DNA of 64,000 nucleotides from JBBIQV01 sp964555285 (GTDB taxonomy: Bacteria > Nitrospirota > Nitrospiria > Nitrospirales > Nitrospiraceae): assembly GCA_964555285.1 (NCBI GenBank), contig CAZKRM010000001.1, forward strand, positions 221,161-285,160, given 5' to 3'. The position numbers and the translations under genes are program-made. Below are positions 51,727-60,423 of this stretch, one piece after another. The first letter of the stretch is position 1. Each line of letters begins with the position of its first letter. The notes beneath the pieces are model-generated. The model was not told where the DNA came from, did no database searches, and saw only the letters and a program-made list of their open reading frames with translations.

Positions 51727-52392
51727 CTAACCCTTGACCTTCCCCTGCGGCATGCCCTGCTCGACCCACTCGACCACCCGATCGAGTCCTTGTCCAGTGA
51801 GTAGATTCGTGAAGATGAACGGCAGCTCGCCGCGCATGCGGCGGCTGTCGCGCTCCATCACCGCGAGATCGGCTCCCACGTGCGGAGCCAGATCGATCTT
51901 GTTGATCACGAGGAGGTCCGAGCGTGTGATGCCGGGCCCGCCCTTGCGGGGAATCTTATCGCCCGCCGCTACATCGATGACATAGATGACGCGATCCGCA
52001 AGCTCAGGGCTGAACGTCGCCGCCAGGTTATCGCCTCCGCTCTCCACGAACATGAGTTCGACATCCGGATGACGCTTGAGCAGATCGTCCAGCGCTTCCT
52101 GATTGTGGGAGGCATCCTCGCGGATCGCCGTGTGAGGACAACCGCCGGTTTCGACACCGATGATGCGATCGGCCGGCAAGGCTCCTCGCCTGGTCAAAAA
52201 CTCCGCGTCTTCCTTCGTGAAGATGTCGTTGGTCACGACGGCGAGACTGTACCGATCGCGCAGCTTCAGACAGAGCGCCTCGACCAATGCCGTCTTCCCC
52301 GAACCGACCGGCCCGCCGACGCCAATGACCGGAATGTTGGCAGCACGAGCCAGCGTCGGCTTGCCGTTGCCGTGATGGTGGTGTTCGTGCAT
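51727..52392 (-). CDS. ureG: Urease accessory GTPase UreG
   Basis: A 221-residue SIMIBI GTPase that powers nickel delivery to urease. The P-loop GGPVGSGKTALVEAL is near residue 26, and VETGGCPHTAIREDAS carries the metal-binding CPH. The histidine-rich N-terminus (HEHHHHG) may hold nickel and could compensate for the absent ureE. It lies between ureF and ureD. Confidence 0.97.
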   Translation of the reverse strand: MHEHHHHGNGKPTLARAANIPVIGVGGPVGSGKTALVEALCLKLRDRYSLAVVTNDIFTKEDAEFLTRRGALPADRIIGVETGGCPHTAIREDASHNQEALDDLLKRHPDVELMFVESGGDNLAATFSPELADRVIYVIDVAAGDKIPRKGGPGITRSDLLVINKIDLAPHVGADLAVMERDSRRMRGELPFIFTNLLTGQGLDRVVEWVEQGMPQGKVKG

Positions 52393-52432
52393 AAAAAGCT
52401 TTCAGCCGTCAGCTTTCAGCCATTAGTCAGGA
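52388..52432. repeat. Short tandem repeat (TTTCAGCC units)
   Basis: AGCTTTCAGCCGTCAGCTTT continues to CAGCCATTAG between ureF and ureG. There is only one arm and no clear inverted partner. Confidence 0.45.
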
Positions 52433-53116
52433 ACGGAACAGCCGCGACTCTAATCGACTGTGTCGCATGGCGTAGATGTCTTGCACCGGCGACCATGAAG
52501 TGAGTTGCTTCTCGCTCGCAGCCTCTGCGCTCACCTGCTCGATCACCGGCAGCCAGTTCCCGATCAGCCGCTGTCCCTCTCGCTGTCCGATCGGAAGCAG
52601 TTTCAACGCGGCGGAGACCAGACCCACGGCGGTCTGATAGAGAAAGGCCGCGACGGTTTCTTCCTTCCCCCACCCGGCCGCACCCAATGTGAGCCCGAGA
52701 CTGACCGCCAAGTGACCGGGCGTCTGTTCGGCCTCGACGGCCGTACGAAAATCTTGCAAGAGTGGGTGGGCGGCCGGCTGATCGGCCGCAATCCGAATCA
52801 CCTGCCGTCCCATCTGGCGGCCGGCCGACCGCGACTCACGCCCGATCTTCATTGCGTCTAGTTCGCGATCGGCCTTGAGGGCAACGTCAAGAATGCCGGC
52901 GATGACGGCATCGTGCGCCAGCCCCACAGCCACCGCCTCACGCCTCCCGATGCCGGAGCGCAATAGATCGATGACGTAGCGCGACAGGTCTTCCGCATTT
53001 GTCACCATTCCACCCTGCACCGCCGCTTCGAGGCCGGACGAAAACGCGTACCCGCCAGAGGGGAAAAAGTTGTCGATAAAGCGAAAGCCGTTCAGAAGCG
53101 ATAGAACGCGTGACAT
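52427..53116 (-). CDS. ureF: Urease accessory protein UreF
   Basis: A 229-residue all-helical UreF, which bridges UreD and UreG and gates GTPase activity. Conserved FFPSGGYAFSSGLEAAV is at the start and the C-terminal KQLTSWSPVQDIYAMRHSRL is typical (dimer and UreD-binding tail). It lies ten bases from ureC. Confidence 0.95.
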   Translation of the reverse strand: MSRVLSLLNGFRFIDNFFPSGGYAFSSGLEAAVQGGMVTNAEDLSRYVIDLLRSGIGRREAVAVGLAHDAVIAGILDVALKADRELDAMKIGRESRSAGRQMGRQVIRIAADQPAAHPLLQDFRTAVEAEQTPGHLAVSLGLTLGAAGWGKEETVAAFLYQTAVGLVSAALKLLPIGQREGQRLIGNWLPVIEQVSAEAASEKQLTSWSPVQDIYAMRHSRLESRLFRS

Positions 53117-53126
53117 GCCTCTCGCC

Positions 53127-54854
53127 TCAAAATAAGAAATACCGTTGCGCCATCGGGAGCACCGCCATCGGGTCGCATTTCAGCACCTGCCCGTCAGCCT
53201 TGACGACATAGGTCTCCGGATCGACCTCGATCTTCGGCAGCGCGTCATTCAACTTCAAATCGCGTTTGCCGATGCTCCGACACCGTTTCACCGCCGCCGC
53301 GCGTTTCTGGAGCCCCAAGCTCTTCGGCACCTCACGATCCAACGCGATTCCCGACAAGAACGTCAGGCTCGTACTATACGGCGCCCGGCCGAAGCTCCCG
53401 AACATGGGCCTGGTCACCACCGGCTGCGGCGTCGGGATGGACGCGTTCGGATCGCCCATCGCAGCCGACATCAGGAATCCGCCCTTCACCACCATGTCTG
53501 GTTTCACGCCGAAGAAGGCCGGTTTCCAGATCACGAGATCGGCCAGCTTGCCCACTTCAACCGATCCAACTTCGTGTGCGATGCCGTGTGTGATCGCGGG
53601 ATTGATCGTATACTTGGCCACGTAACGGCGGACCCGAAAATTATCGTTGGCATTGGACAACGCATCCGTCGAAGTCTGCGACAGATGCCCGCGCTGCGCT
53701 TTCATCTTGTGCGCCGTCTGCCAGGTGCGGATGATCACTTCGCCTACCCGCCCCATCGCTTGAGAGTCCGACGACATGATGCTGATCGCCCCCATGTCGT
53801 GCAGGATATCCTCGGCAGCAATCGTTTCCCGCCGAATGCGCGACTCGGCAAAGGCAATGTCTTCCGGCACCCGTGGGTTCAAATGGTGACAGACCATGAG
53901 CATGTCCAGATGCTCATCCATCGTATTGACCGTGAAGGGCATCGTCGGATTCGTAGACGACGGCAACACGTTCGGCTCGCCGCACACCCTCATGATGTCC
54001 GGCGCGTGACCGCCGCCGGCCCCTTCGGTATGGAAGGAGTGGATCGTGCGGCCCTTGAAAGCCTTGATCGTATCTTCGACGAAGCCGGCCTCGTTCAACG
54101 TGTCGGTGTGAATCGCGACCTGCACGTCGAATTCTTCCGCCACATCAAGACAGGTCGAAATCGCCGCCGGCGTCGTGCCCCAATCTTCATGGAGCTTCAA
54201 TCCGATCGCGCCGGCCTCGACCTGCTCGCGCAGCCCCTCCGGCAACGAGGAGTTGCCCTTGCCCAGGAACCCCAGATTGATCGGGAATCCTTCAGCCGCT
54301 TCCAACATGCGATGGATATTCCAGGCTCCCGGCGTGCAAGTGGTCGCGTTCGTGCCGGTGGCCGGGCCAGTGCCGCCGCCGATGAGGGTAGTCAGTCCGT
54401 TCGCCAAGGCTTCATTGATAATCTGCGGGCAGATGAAGTGAATGTGCGTATCGATGCCGCCGGCCGTGACGATCTTCCCCTCCGCCGAGATCACCTCGGT
54501 GCAGGCCCCGACTTCCATGCCCTTCGTCACGCCCTCCATCAAGTCCGGATTGCCTGCCTTGCCGACTCCCACAATGCGGCCGTCTCGAATCCCGATGTCG
54601 GCTTTCACGACGCCCCACCAATCGAGCACAATAGCATTCGTAATCACGACATCCAGTGCCCCCTTCGCCCGCGTGGCTGAAGACGACTGGCCCATGCCGT
54701 CACGAATCACTTTCCCGCCGCCGAACTTCGCCTCCTCCCCCGGCACGGTCAGATCGCGGGTGATCTCGATCAGCAACTCAGTATCGGCAAGACGAATGCG
54801 ATCCCCTGTAGTGGGACCGTACAGATCGTTATATTGGCGGCGGGGAATTTTCAT
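53127..54854 (-). CDS. ureC: Urease alpha subunit
   Basis: A 575-residue catalytic subunit hydrolysing urea to ammonia and carbamate. Nickel ligands and catalytic residues are visible: H137 and H139 (HIH), the carbamylated K220 and H222 (GLKLHED), H249, H275, the flap C322-H323 and D363. It assembles with UreA and UreB. It is followed by ureF. Confidence 0.98.
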   Translation of the reverse strand: MKIPRRQYNDLYGPTTGDRIRLADTELLIEITRDLTVPGEEAKFGGGKVIRDGMGQSSSATRAKGALDVVITNAIVLDWWGVVKADIGIRDGRIVGVGKAGNPDLMEGVTKGMEVGACTEVISAEGKIVTAGGIDTHIHFICPQIINEALANGLTTLIGGGTGPATGTNATTCTPGAWNIHRMLEAAEGFPINLGFLGKGNSSLPEGLREQVEAGAIGLKLHEDWGTTPAAISTCLDVAEEFDVQVAIHTDTLNEAGFVEDTIKAFKGRTIHSFHTEGAGGGHAPDIMRVCGEPNVLPSSTNPTMPFTVNTMDEHLDMLMVCHHLNPRVPEDIAFAESRIRRETIAAEDILHDMGAISIMSSDSQAMGRVGEVIIRTWQTAHKMKAQRGHLSQTSTDALSNANDNFRVRRYVAKYTINPAITHGIAHEVGSVEVGKLADLVIWKPAFFGVKPDMVVKGGFLMSAAMGDPNASIPTPQPVVTRPMFGSFGRAPYSTSLTFLSGIALDREVPKSLGLQKRAAAVKRCRSIGKRDLKLNDALPKIEVDPETYVVKADGQVLKCDPMAVLPMAQRYFLF

Positions 54855-54894
54855 CAGTCTAGGTTCTCCTCTTCACTCTCTGCCCTCGCTTCTA

Positions 54895-55004
54895 GGATCA
54901 GGAGGGTTGGCCGGACTGTCCTTTCACTGCGCGCATCGAACGAGCACAGCTTCATCGTGCGCGTTCTGCGAGCACAAAGGGCGGTCCGGCCGACCCTCCA
55001 TCCT
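54895..55004 (+). repeat. Composite palindrome, copy 9 (CATCG subtype)
   Basis: Arms (about 54895-54924 and 54976-55004) pair with a two-base bulge and three T/G wobbles. The core is CTGCGCGCATCGAACGAGCA and CGTGCGCGTTCTGCGAGCAC. It separates ureB from ureC inside the urease operon. Confidence 0.88.
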
Positions 55005-55044
55005 CCGACACCTTCCGAGGGTGCGGGTGGCGCGAGCACAGGAC
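55005..55044 (+). repeat. Half copy of the composite palindrome
   Basis: The inner hairpin CACCTTCCGAGGGTG and a right-hand block (GGCGCGAGCACAGG) are present without a left arm. It joins directly to copy 9 and reaches the ureB stop. Confidence 0.5.
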
Positions 55045-55515
55045 TTAACCCGACCTCTTCTTGCTGATAAAGCCGTACTCGACTGCTCGCGCGATGGCCT
55101 GTTCTTTCACGTGTTGATCATCCAACCGTCCATGCGTCAGCCCGTTCATCCCATAGGCCACCCGATTGCCCCCGATCGCCACGAGCGTCACACGCTTTTC
55201 TTCCCCCGGCTCAAACCGCACCGCCGTGCCCGCCGGCACGCAAAGGCGGAACCCATAACTTTGCTCTCGATCAAACTTCAGCGCCCGGTTCGCCTCAAAG
55301 AAATGGCAGTGCGACCCGACTTGAATCGGGCGATCTCCCGTATTGGCCACGGTCACCTCCACCGTCTGCCGCCCACGGAATGCTTCGATGTCCCCTTGTC
55401 CGAGGATGATCTCACCGGGAATCACGTCGGCGAGCTGAAGACTTTTGACGGACTTCCCTTTCGAGGCCGCTTTCGCGCTGAGCTGTGGTCCGGTCACTTT
55501 GGCTTTCTTCTTCAC
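55045..55515 (-). CDS. ureB: Urease beta subunit
   Basis: A 156-residue UreB with the beta-barrel signature PGEIILGQGDIEAFRGR and VGSHCHFFEANRAL. A lysine-rich N-terminal extension of about 25 residues precedes the family core. It is structural, holding UreC in the urease trimer. It lies nine bases downstream of ureA. Confidence 0.97.
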   Translation of the reverse strand: MKKKAKVTGPQLSAKAASKGKSVKSLQLADVIPGEIILGQGDIEAFRGRQTVEVTVANTGDRPIQVGSHCHFFEANRALKFDREQSYGFRLCVPAGTAVRFEPGEEKRVTLVAIGGNRVAYGMNGLTHGRLDDQHVKEQAIARAVEYGFISKKRSG

Positions 55516-55524
55516 GGCAGTCCT

Positions 55525-55833
55525 CTATCGAATCGGCTGATGCACTGTCACCAGCTTGGTACCATCAGGGAAGGTCCCTTCGACTTGCAACTCCGGAATC
55601 ATCTCCGGCACACCGGGCATCACATCGGATCGCTTCAACAGGGTCGCTCCATCACTCATCAGTTCCGACACCGAGCGGCCATCTCGAATCCCCTCCAGAA
55701 TCGCCGCCGTGATATAGGCCACCGCCTCCGGATGATTCAACTTCAACCCGCGCGCTTGTCTCTCCTTCGCCAACTGCGCCGCGACGTAAATCAGCAGCTT
55801 CTCTTGCTCTCTCGGTGTCAGATGCATAGCCAA
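55525..55833 (-). CDS. ureA: Urease gamma subunit
   Basis: A 102-residue UreA: MHLTPREQEKLLIYVAAQLA, LNHPEAVAYI and VPEMIPELQVEGTFPDGTKL are the family pattern. It is first in the ure set; composite palindrome copy 10 separates it from urtE. Confidence 0.97.
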   Translation of the reverse strand: MAMHLTPREQEKLLIYVAAQLAKERQARGLKLNHPEAVAYITAAILEGIRDGRSVSELMSDGATLLKRSDVMPGVPEMIPELQVEGTFPDGTKLVTVHQPIR

Positions 55834-55956
55834 ACCCCGTCACTCGTCAATGGTGAGGAATCACGCGACTCTCTCAATCGGCGAATCGTGACAGTCACTA
55901 ATCCGACCCTCTCTTCCTTACTCTCTCACCCCGACGGGCAAGAGGCGTCATCGTCG

Positions 55957-56053
55957 GCTAGGGGCCTGGGTTATTTCCAACTGCGCGCATCGGACGAGCA
56001 CAGTGTTATCGTGCGCGTTCTGCGAGCAAGGAAATAGCCCAGGTCCCTAGCCA
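55957..56053 (+). repeat. Composite palindrome, copy 10 (CATCGGACGAGCAC subtype)
   Basis: Arms 55957-55979 and 56031-56053 pair over 23 bases with two G/T wobbles. It lies between urtE and ureA, ending five bases before the urtE stop. Confidence 0.9.
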
Positions 56054-56057
56054 CTCT

Positions 56058-56768
56058 TCACACCACCAAATGTTGCTTCACTTGTTCCTGACTCAATTCT
56101 GATGTCTTGCCCGACGCCACCACCGCCCCTTTGGCCATAATCACATACCTATCGGCCAGTCTCGCCGCAAAGTGCAGCCCCTGTTCCACGAGTAGAACGG
56201 CAAACCGGCGCGCGTTCTTGAACCCGATGATGACATCTTCGATCTGGTCGACAATCGAGGGCTGAATCCCTTCGGTCGGCTCATCCAGCAGCAAGACTTT
56301 CGGATTCGAGAGCAGCGCACGGCCGATCGCCAATTGTTGTTGTTCTCCCCCGCTCAGCACCCCGCCGGGCCGCTCAAGAATCTGGGTCAGCTTGGGAAAC
56401 AGGGCGAACACTTCGTCGAAGGCCGCCTGCTCGGACCCGTTCCTATCGGACGCCGATCGAGTCCAATAACCCAATTGCAAATTCTCTCGGACCGTCAAGT
56501 GCGGGAGAATTTCTCGCCCCTGAGGCACATAGGCCAGCCCACGCCTCGCCCGTTTATCGGACGGCTCCTTGGTGATGTCGGCCCCCTCAAACATGATGTG
56601 CCCCGAGCGCGCGGGCAGCAGACCCATAATCGCCTTGAGGGTGGTCGTCTTGCCGACCCCGTTGCGGCCCATCAGGCAGGCCACCTGCCCCGGCTCCACT
56701 GTCAACGACACGTTCCGGAGAATGTGGCTCTCGCCGTAATAGGCGTTGACGTTAGTGAGCTGTAACAT
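56058..56768 (-). CDS. urtE: Urea ABC transporter ATPase UrtE
   Basis: A 236-residue LivF-type ATPase. Walker A is GRNGVGKTT at 34-42, the signature is LSGGEQQQ and Walker B is VLLLDEPTEG. It starts 17 bases inside the end of urtD. It works with UrtD to power urea import. Confidence 0.95.
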   Translation of the reverse strand: MLQLTNVNAYYGESHILRNVSLTVEPGQVACLMGRNGVGKTTTLKAIMGLLPARSGHIMFEGADITKEPSDKRARRGLAYVPQGREILPHLTVRENLQLGYWTRSASDRNGSEQAAFDEVFALFPKLTQILERPGGVLSGGEQQQLAIGRALLSNPKVLLLDEPTEGIQPSIVDQIEDVIIGFKNARRFAVLLVEQGLHFAARLADRYVIMAKGAVVASGKTSELSQEQVKQHLVV

Positions 56769-57528
56769 CCGCCACCTTCTGGCGACCCAAATAGATCTCG
56801 ACCACCCGCGGATCGGCTTGCACTTTTTCCACCGGCCCTTCGCAAATCACCGTGCCCTCGTGGAGCACCGTGACGGTCCGCGCGATCTGCCGGACGAACT
56901 CCATGTCGTGCTCGATCACCACGACGGCATGCTTCTCCGCCAGAGACTGCAAGAGCACCCCGGTCTGCTCGGTTTCCTTGTCGGTCATGCCGGCCACCGG
57001 CTCATCGACCAGCAGCAAGACCGGATCTTGAAGGATCACCATGCCGATTTCCAGCCATTGTTTCTGCCCGTGCGAGAGCAAGCCGGCGCGGGTGCGCGGA
57101 TAGTCTTGAAGCCCGATGGTCTCCAGCGTCTCGTCGATCCGCGCTCGTTCGGCCGCGGTCGATTGCCCCAACAATGTCGCGAACACTCCCTTGCTGCTTC
57201 GACGGAGAGAGAGATCGAGATTTTCCCAGACAGTCAGGTTGCCGTAGATCGACGGCGCCTGGAACTTCCGGCCGATCCCAAGCGCCGCGATGTCGTACTC
57301 CCGCATCCCGATCAACTCCATATCCTTGCCGAAAATCACCCGACCCGCGGCCGGCTTGGTCTTGCCGCAAATCACGTCGAGCAACGTGGTCTTTCCCGCG
57401 CCGTTCGGCCCGATCACCACCCGCAGCTCGTTGTAGTTGACGATGAAGTTCAGGTTGTTGAGCGCCTTGAACCCATCGTAGTCCACGACGACGCCTTCCA
57501 AATAGATGATCGAGCCACGCTCTGTCAC
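56752..57528 (-). CDS. urtD: Urea ABC transporter ATPase UrtD
   Basis: About 258 residues, LivG-type ATPase. Walker A is GPNGAGKTT at about 40-48, the signature is LSHGQKQW and Walker B LLLVDEPVAG. The start was set at GTG 57528 because upstream codons lie in the tandem-repeat hairpin and are not family-like. It overlaps urtE by 17 bases. Confidence 0.94.
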   Translation of the reverse strand: MTERGSIIYLEGVVVDYDGFKALNNLNFIVNYNELRVVIGPNGAGKTTLLDVICGKTKPAAGRVIFGKDMELIGMREYDIAALGIGRKFQAPSIYGNLTVWENLDLSLRRSSKGVFATLLGQSTAAERARIDETLETIGLQDYPRTRAGLLSHGQKQWLEIGMVILQDPVLLLVDEPVAGMTDKETEQTGVLLQSLAEKHAVVVIEHDMEFVRQIARTVTVLHEGTVICEGPVEKVQADPRVVEIYLGRQKVADVTAH

Positions 57529-57537
57529 ACACCACCA

Positions 57538-57632
57538 TCGGTGGAGTGCTGAGTGTTGAGTTCTACGTTCTGAGTTTGGACAGAGCAACTCAGAAACTCA
57601 AAACTCAGCACTCAGCACTCCTAACTGTCGGT
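57538..57632. repeat. Heptad tandem-repeat hairpin (GTGCTGA type)
   Basis: GAGTGCTGAGTGTTGAGTTC on the left and AAACTCAGCACTCAGCACTC on the right form a hairpin between urtC and urtD. Confidence 0.88.
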
Positions 57633-58786
57633 TAGCCTTTGCTCGCTGGTTCAGGAACGGCCACGTGTTTATTGAAGCCCCGCCGGCCGCTGCCCAATCT
57701 TCGAAACACCCCGACCAGGCCGTCGGGGAACAGCAACACCACGACAATGAACAGCCCGCCCAGGAAGAACGGCCACAGCTCCGGGAAATAGTTCGTCAGC
57801 ATGCTTCGCCCCAGATTCACCCCGACCGCGCCGATGATGGCCCCAACCAGCGAGCCTCGCCCACCGACCGCCACCCAGATCACCATCTCCAAGGACGGCA
57901 GCACGCCGATCTGCGCCGGCGTGATGATGCCGACCTGGGGGACATAGAGCATGCCGGCCAACCCCGCCAGCGCGGCCGACACGACAAAGACGAACAGCTT
58001 GTAGTTCGCCGGCGAATAGCCGGAGAAGAGCACACGCTGCTCGCTGTCCCGCACCGCCACCAACACTTTGCCCGCCCGCGATGTGATGATCCATCGGCAG
58101 AGCAGATAAGCCCCGCCGAGGCAAAGCACGGTGAGGACGTACAGCGCCCGCTGGGTACCCGGATCGCTCAACCGAAAGCCGAGCACCTGCTTGAAGTCGG
58201 TCAGCCCGTTGGTGCCGCCAAGATTGGTTTCATTGCGGTTGAAGACGAGCCAGGCGGACAGAGCAAGCGCTTGCGTAATGATCGCGAAATAGACGCCCTT
58301 GATCCGGCTCCGAAACGCTAGGAATCCAAAGATCGACGCACACGTGACCGGGACGAAAATCGCCCCCGCCACCGCGAGCGGAAAGCTATAGAACGGTTTC
58401 CAGAACCACGGCAATTCCTTGACCTGGTTCCAGACCATGAAATCCGGCAGGTTGCTCCCGTACACGCTCTCGGTGCCGATGGTCAGCATCAAGTGCATGC
58501 CGATGCAATAGGCGCCAAGCCCGAAAAACACGCCGTGGCCTAAGCTCAGAATACCGGTGTAGCCCCAGATGAGATCCAGTCCAAGGGCGAGGACGGCAAA
58601 GGCGAGAAACTTCCCGAAGCGGTTGAGCGTGAAATCCGAGACGTGCAGCCAGGAGTCTTCTCCCGGCAAGACATTCAGTGCCGGCAGGATGATGAGGAGG
58701 AACAGTCCCACGAGCCAGAAAGTGAGCCCTTCGCCTCGCTCCTCGCCACCCACAACTCGATCACCCTGCTCTCTGAGATCAGCCAT
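57632..58786 (-). CDS. urtC: Urea ABC transporter permease UrtC
   Basis: A 384-residue LivM-type permease with about nine helices. It carries GYTGILSLGHGVFFGLGAYC and FRSRIKGVYFAIITQAL, typical of branched-chain/urea permeases, and WVAVGGRGSLVGAIIGA. It pairs with UrtB to form the channel. Confidence 0.94.
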   Translation of the reverse strand: MADLREQGDRVVGGEERGEGLTFWLVGLFLLIILPALNVLPGEDSWLHVSDFTLNRFGKFLAFAVLALGLDLIWGYTGILSLGHGVFFGLGAYCIGMHLMLTIGTESVYGSNLPDFMVWNQVKELPWFWKPFYSFPLAVAGAIFVPVTCASIFGFLAFRSRIKGVYFAIITQALALSAWLVFNRNETNLGGTNGLTDFKQVLGFRLSDPGTQRALYVLTVLCLGGAYLLCRWIITSRAGKVLVAVRDSEQRVLFSGYSPANYKLFVFVVSAALAGLAGMLYVPQVGIITPAQIGVLPSLEMVIWVAVGGRGSLVGAIIGAVGVNLGRSMLTNYFPELWPFFLGGLFIVVVLLFPDGLVGVFRRLGSGRRGFNKHVAVPEPASKG

Positions 58787-58817
58787 GACGTTCCTGACCG
58801 TATCGATCGGGATCGAG

Positions 58818-58880
58818 TGCTGAGTGCTAAGTTCTGAGTTGGAACCTGAATCCGAAACTCAGCACTCAGCACTCAAAACT
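58818..58880. repeat. Heptad tandem-repeat hairpin (GTGCTGA type)
   Basis: GAGTGCTGAGTGCTAAGTTC is mirrored by AACTCAGCACTCAGCACTCA between urtB and urtC. Confidence 0.88.
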
Positions 58881-60423
58881 ACGCATCTGCCTGTCGCCCT
58901 TTCATGGCGAACAGCCCGGCGGGCCGGCGCTGCAGAAACAGAATCACCAGCACCAAAATCAGCACTTTACCATACACAGCGCCGAAGCTGGGCTCCAAGA
59001 GCTTGTTCAACCCGCCGATCCCCAGTGAGGCGACGATCGTCCCGGCCAGTTTGCCGACCCCGCCGGTCACCACCACCATGAAGGAATCCACGATGTAGTT
59101 CTGGCCGAGGCCGGGCTCCACATTGCCGATCAATGTGAGCGCCCAACCGGCCACACCCGCCAGTCCGGAGCCGAAGGCGAACGTGTAGGCATCGACGGTT
59201 CTAGTCGGAATGCCGAGACACGCGCTCATGTTCCGATTCTGCGTCACCGCGCGCACGCGCAATCCCAGCCTGGAACGGAACAGGAGGAGATAGATGCCGA
59301 AGACACAGACGGTCGAGAGCGCGATGATGAAGAGCCGATTGTACGGCAAATAGACCCCGACCATGACCTGCGCGCCGCCCGTCAGCCAGTTCGGCGCAAC
59401 GACCGACGTCAAGTCTCCGAAATAGACGCGGGCGGCCTGAATGAACACGAGACTCACGCCCCACGTGGCCAGCATCGTTTCGAGCGGGCGGCCATAGAGG
59501 AAGCGGATCACGGTCGCTTCCAGTGCCAATCCAAACAGCGCCGCCACGAGAAACGACGCCGGCATGGCGACGAGGAAATAGGCATCGAACGATTCCGGCG
59601 AGACATGCGCCCTGAATATCTCCTGCGTGACGAATGTCGCGTAGGCTCCCACCATCATCAGCTCGCCGTGAGCCATGTTGATCACACCCATCAGGCCGAA
59701 GACGATGGCCAGCCCGAGGGACATGATCAATAAGATCGAGCTGAGACTGATCCCACGGAAGATCGTTTCGATGGCGCTGGACCACGCGGCCCAGGTTTCG
59801 ATGCGCTCGATGGCAGCGCTCGCGGATCGCGCGACCGTCTTCTGTTCATTGCCGGCTTCAGGCGCAGTCCCACCCTCGACCAACTCTTTGAGCGCAGGCA
59901 CTGCATTCTGACTGCGGAGTTCGCCCAGCTTGCCCGCCGCTGCCGCCTTGGTGGCGGAATCCCCGGACACGAGCTTGAGCAAGGCCGCCGACTCTTCCAT
60001 CGTGTACCGGACCCACTTGCTGGATTCCTTTGCGGCCGCTTCCTCCAACCACGCAATCGCAACCGGCTTGCCCGACGTTCCTAAGTCGGTCGCGGCCGAG
60101 CGCCGCACGTCGGCATCTTCGCTCATCAGGTAGGCCCGGTTCTTCAAGAGATCCATCACCGGCTTGATGGCTTGCCGCAGGCTCCGGTCGGCATTCGACC
60201 GAATCTCGTCGAGTTGCGGCAAGAGACCGACATCGCCCTGCTCGGACAATGTGCGAACCGCCGCCTCGCGGACCGCCTCGTCTTCACTGGGGAGATCCTT
60301 GAGTGCCTGCTCAATAGCAGACAGCGGAGGGGCCGTTCCCGACCCCTCCGCCGCCGTTGCCGTTTGTCCTCCCCACAGCACAACCGCCGCAAGAAGGACG
60401 ACGATGCTCAAAATGGGTTTCAA
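58879..60423 (-). CDS. urtB: Urea ABC transporter permease UrtB
   Basis: A 514-residue UrtB with a signal peptide, then a long periplasmic HEAT-like helical domain (about 25-205) characteristic of UrtB, then the LivH-type membrane domain with GLMGVINMAHGELMMVGAY and GNVEPGLGQNYIVDSFMVVV. Its ATG overlaps the urtA stop by four bases. Confidence 0.95.
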   Translation of the reverse strand: MKPILSIVVLLAAVVLWGGQTATAAEGSGTAPPLSAIEQALKDLPSEDEAVREAAVRTLSEQGDVGLLPQLDEIRSNADRSLRQAIKPVMDLLKNRAYLMSEDADVRRSAATDLGTSGKPVAIAWLEEAAAKESSKWVRYTMEESAALLKLVSGDSATKAAAAGKLGELRSQNAVPALKELVEGGTAPEAGNEQKTVARSASAAIERIETWAAWSSAIETIFRGISLSSILLIMSLGLAIVFGLMGVINMAHGELMMVGAYATFVTQEIFRAHVSPESFDAYFLVAMPASFLVAALFGLALEATVIRFLYGRPLETMLATWGVSLVFIQAARVYFGDLTSVVAPNWLTGGAQVMVGVYLPYNRLFIIALSTVCVFGIYLLLFRSRLGLRVRAVTQNRNMSACLGIPTRTVDAYTFAFGSGLAGVAGWALTLIGNVEPGLGQNYIVDSFMVVVTGGVGKLAGTIVASLGIGGLNKLLEPSFGAVYGKVLILVLVILFLQRRPAGLFAMKGRQADA

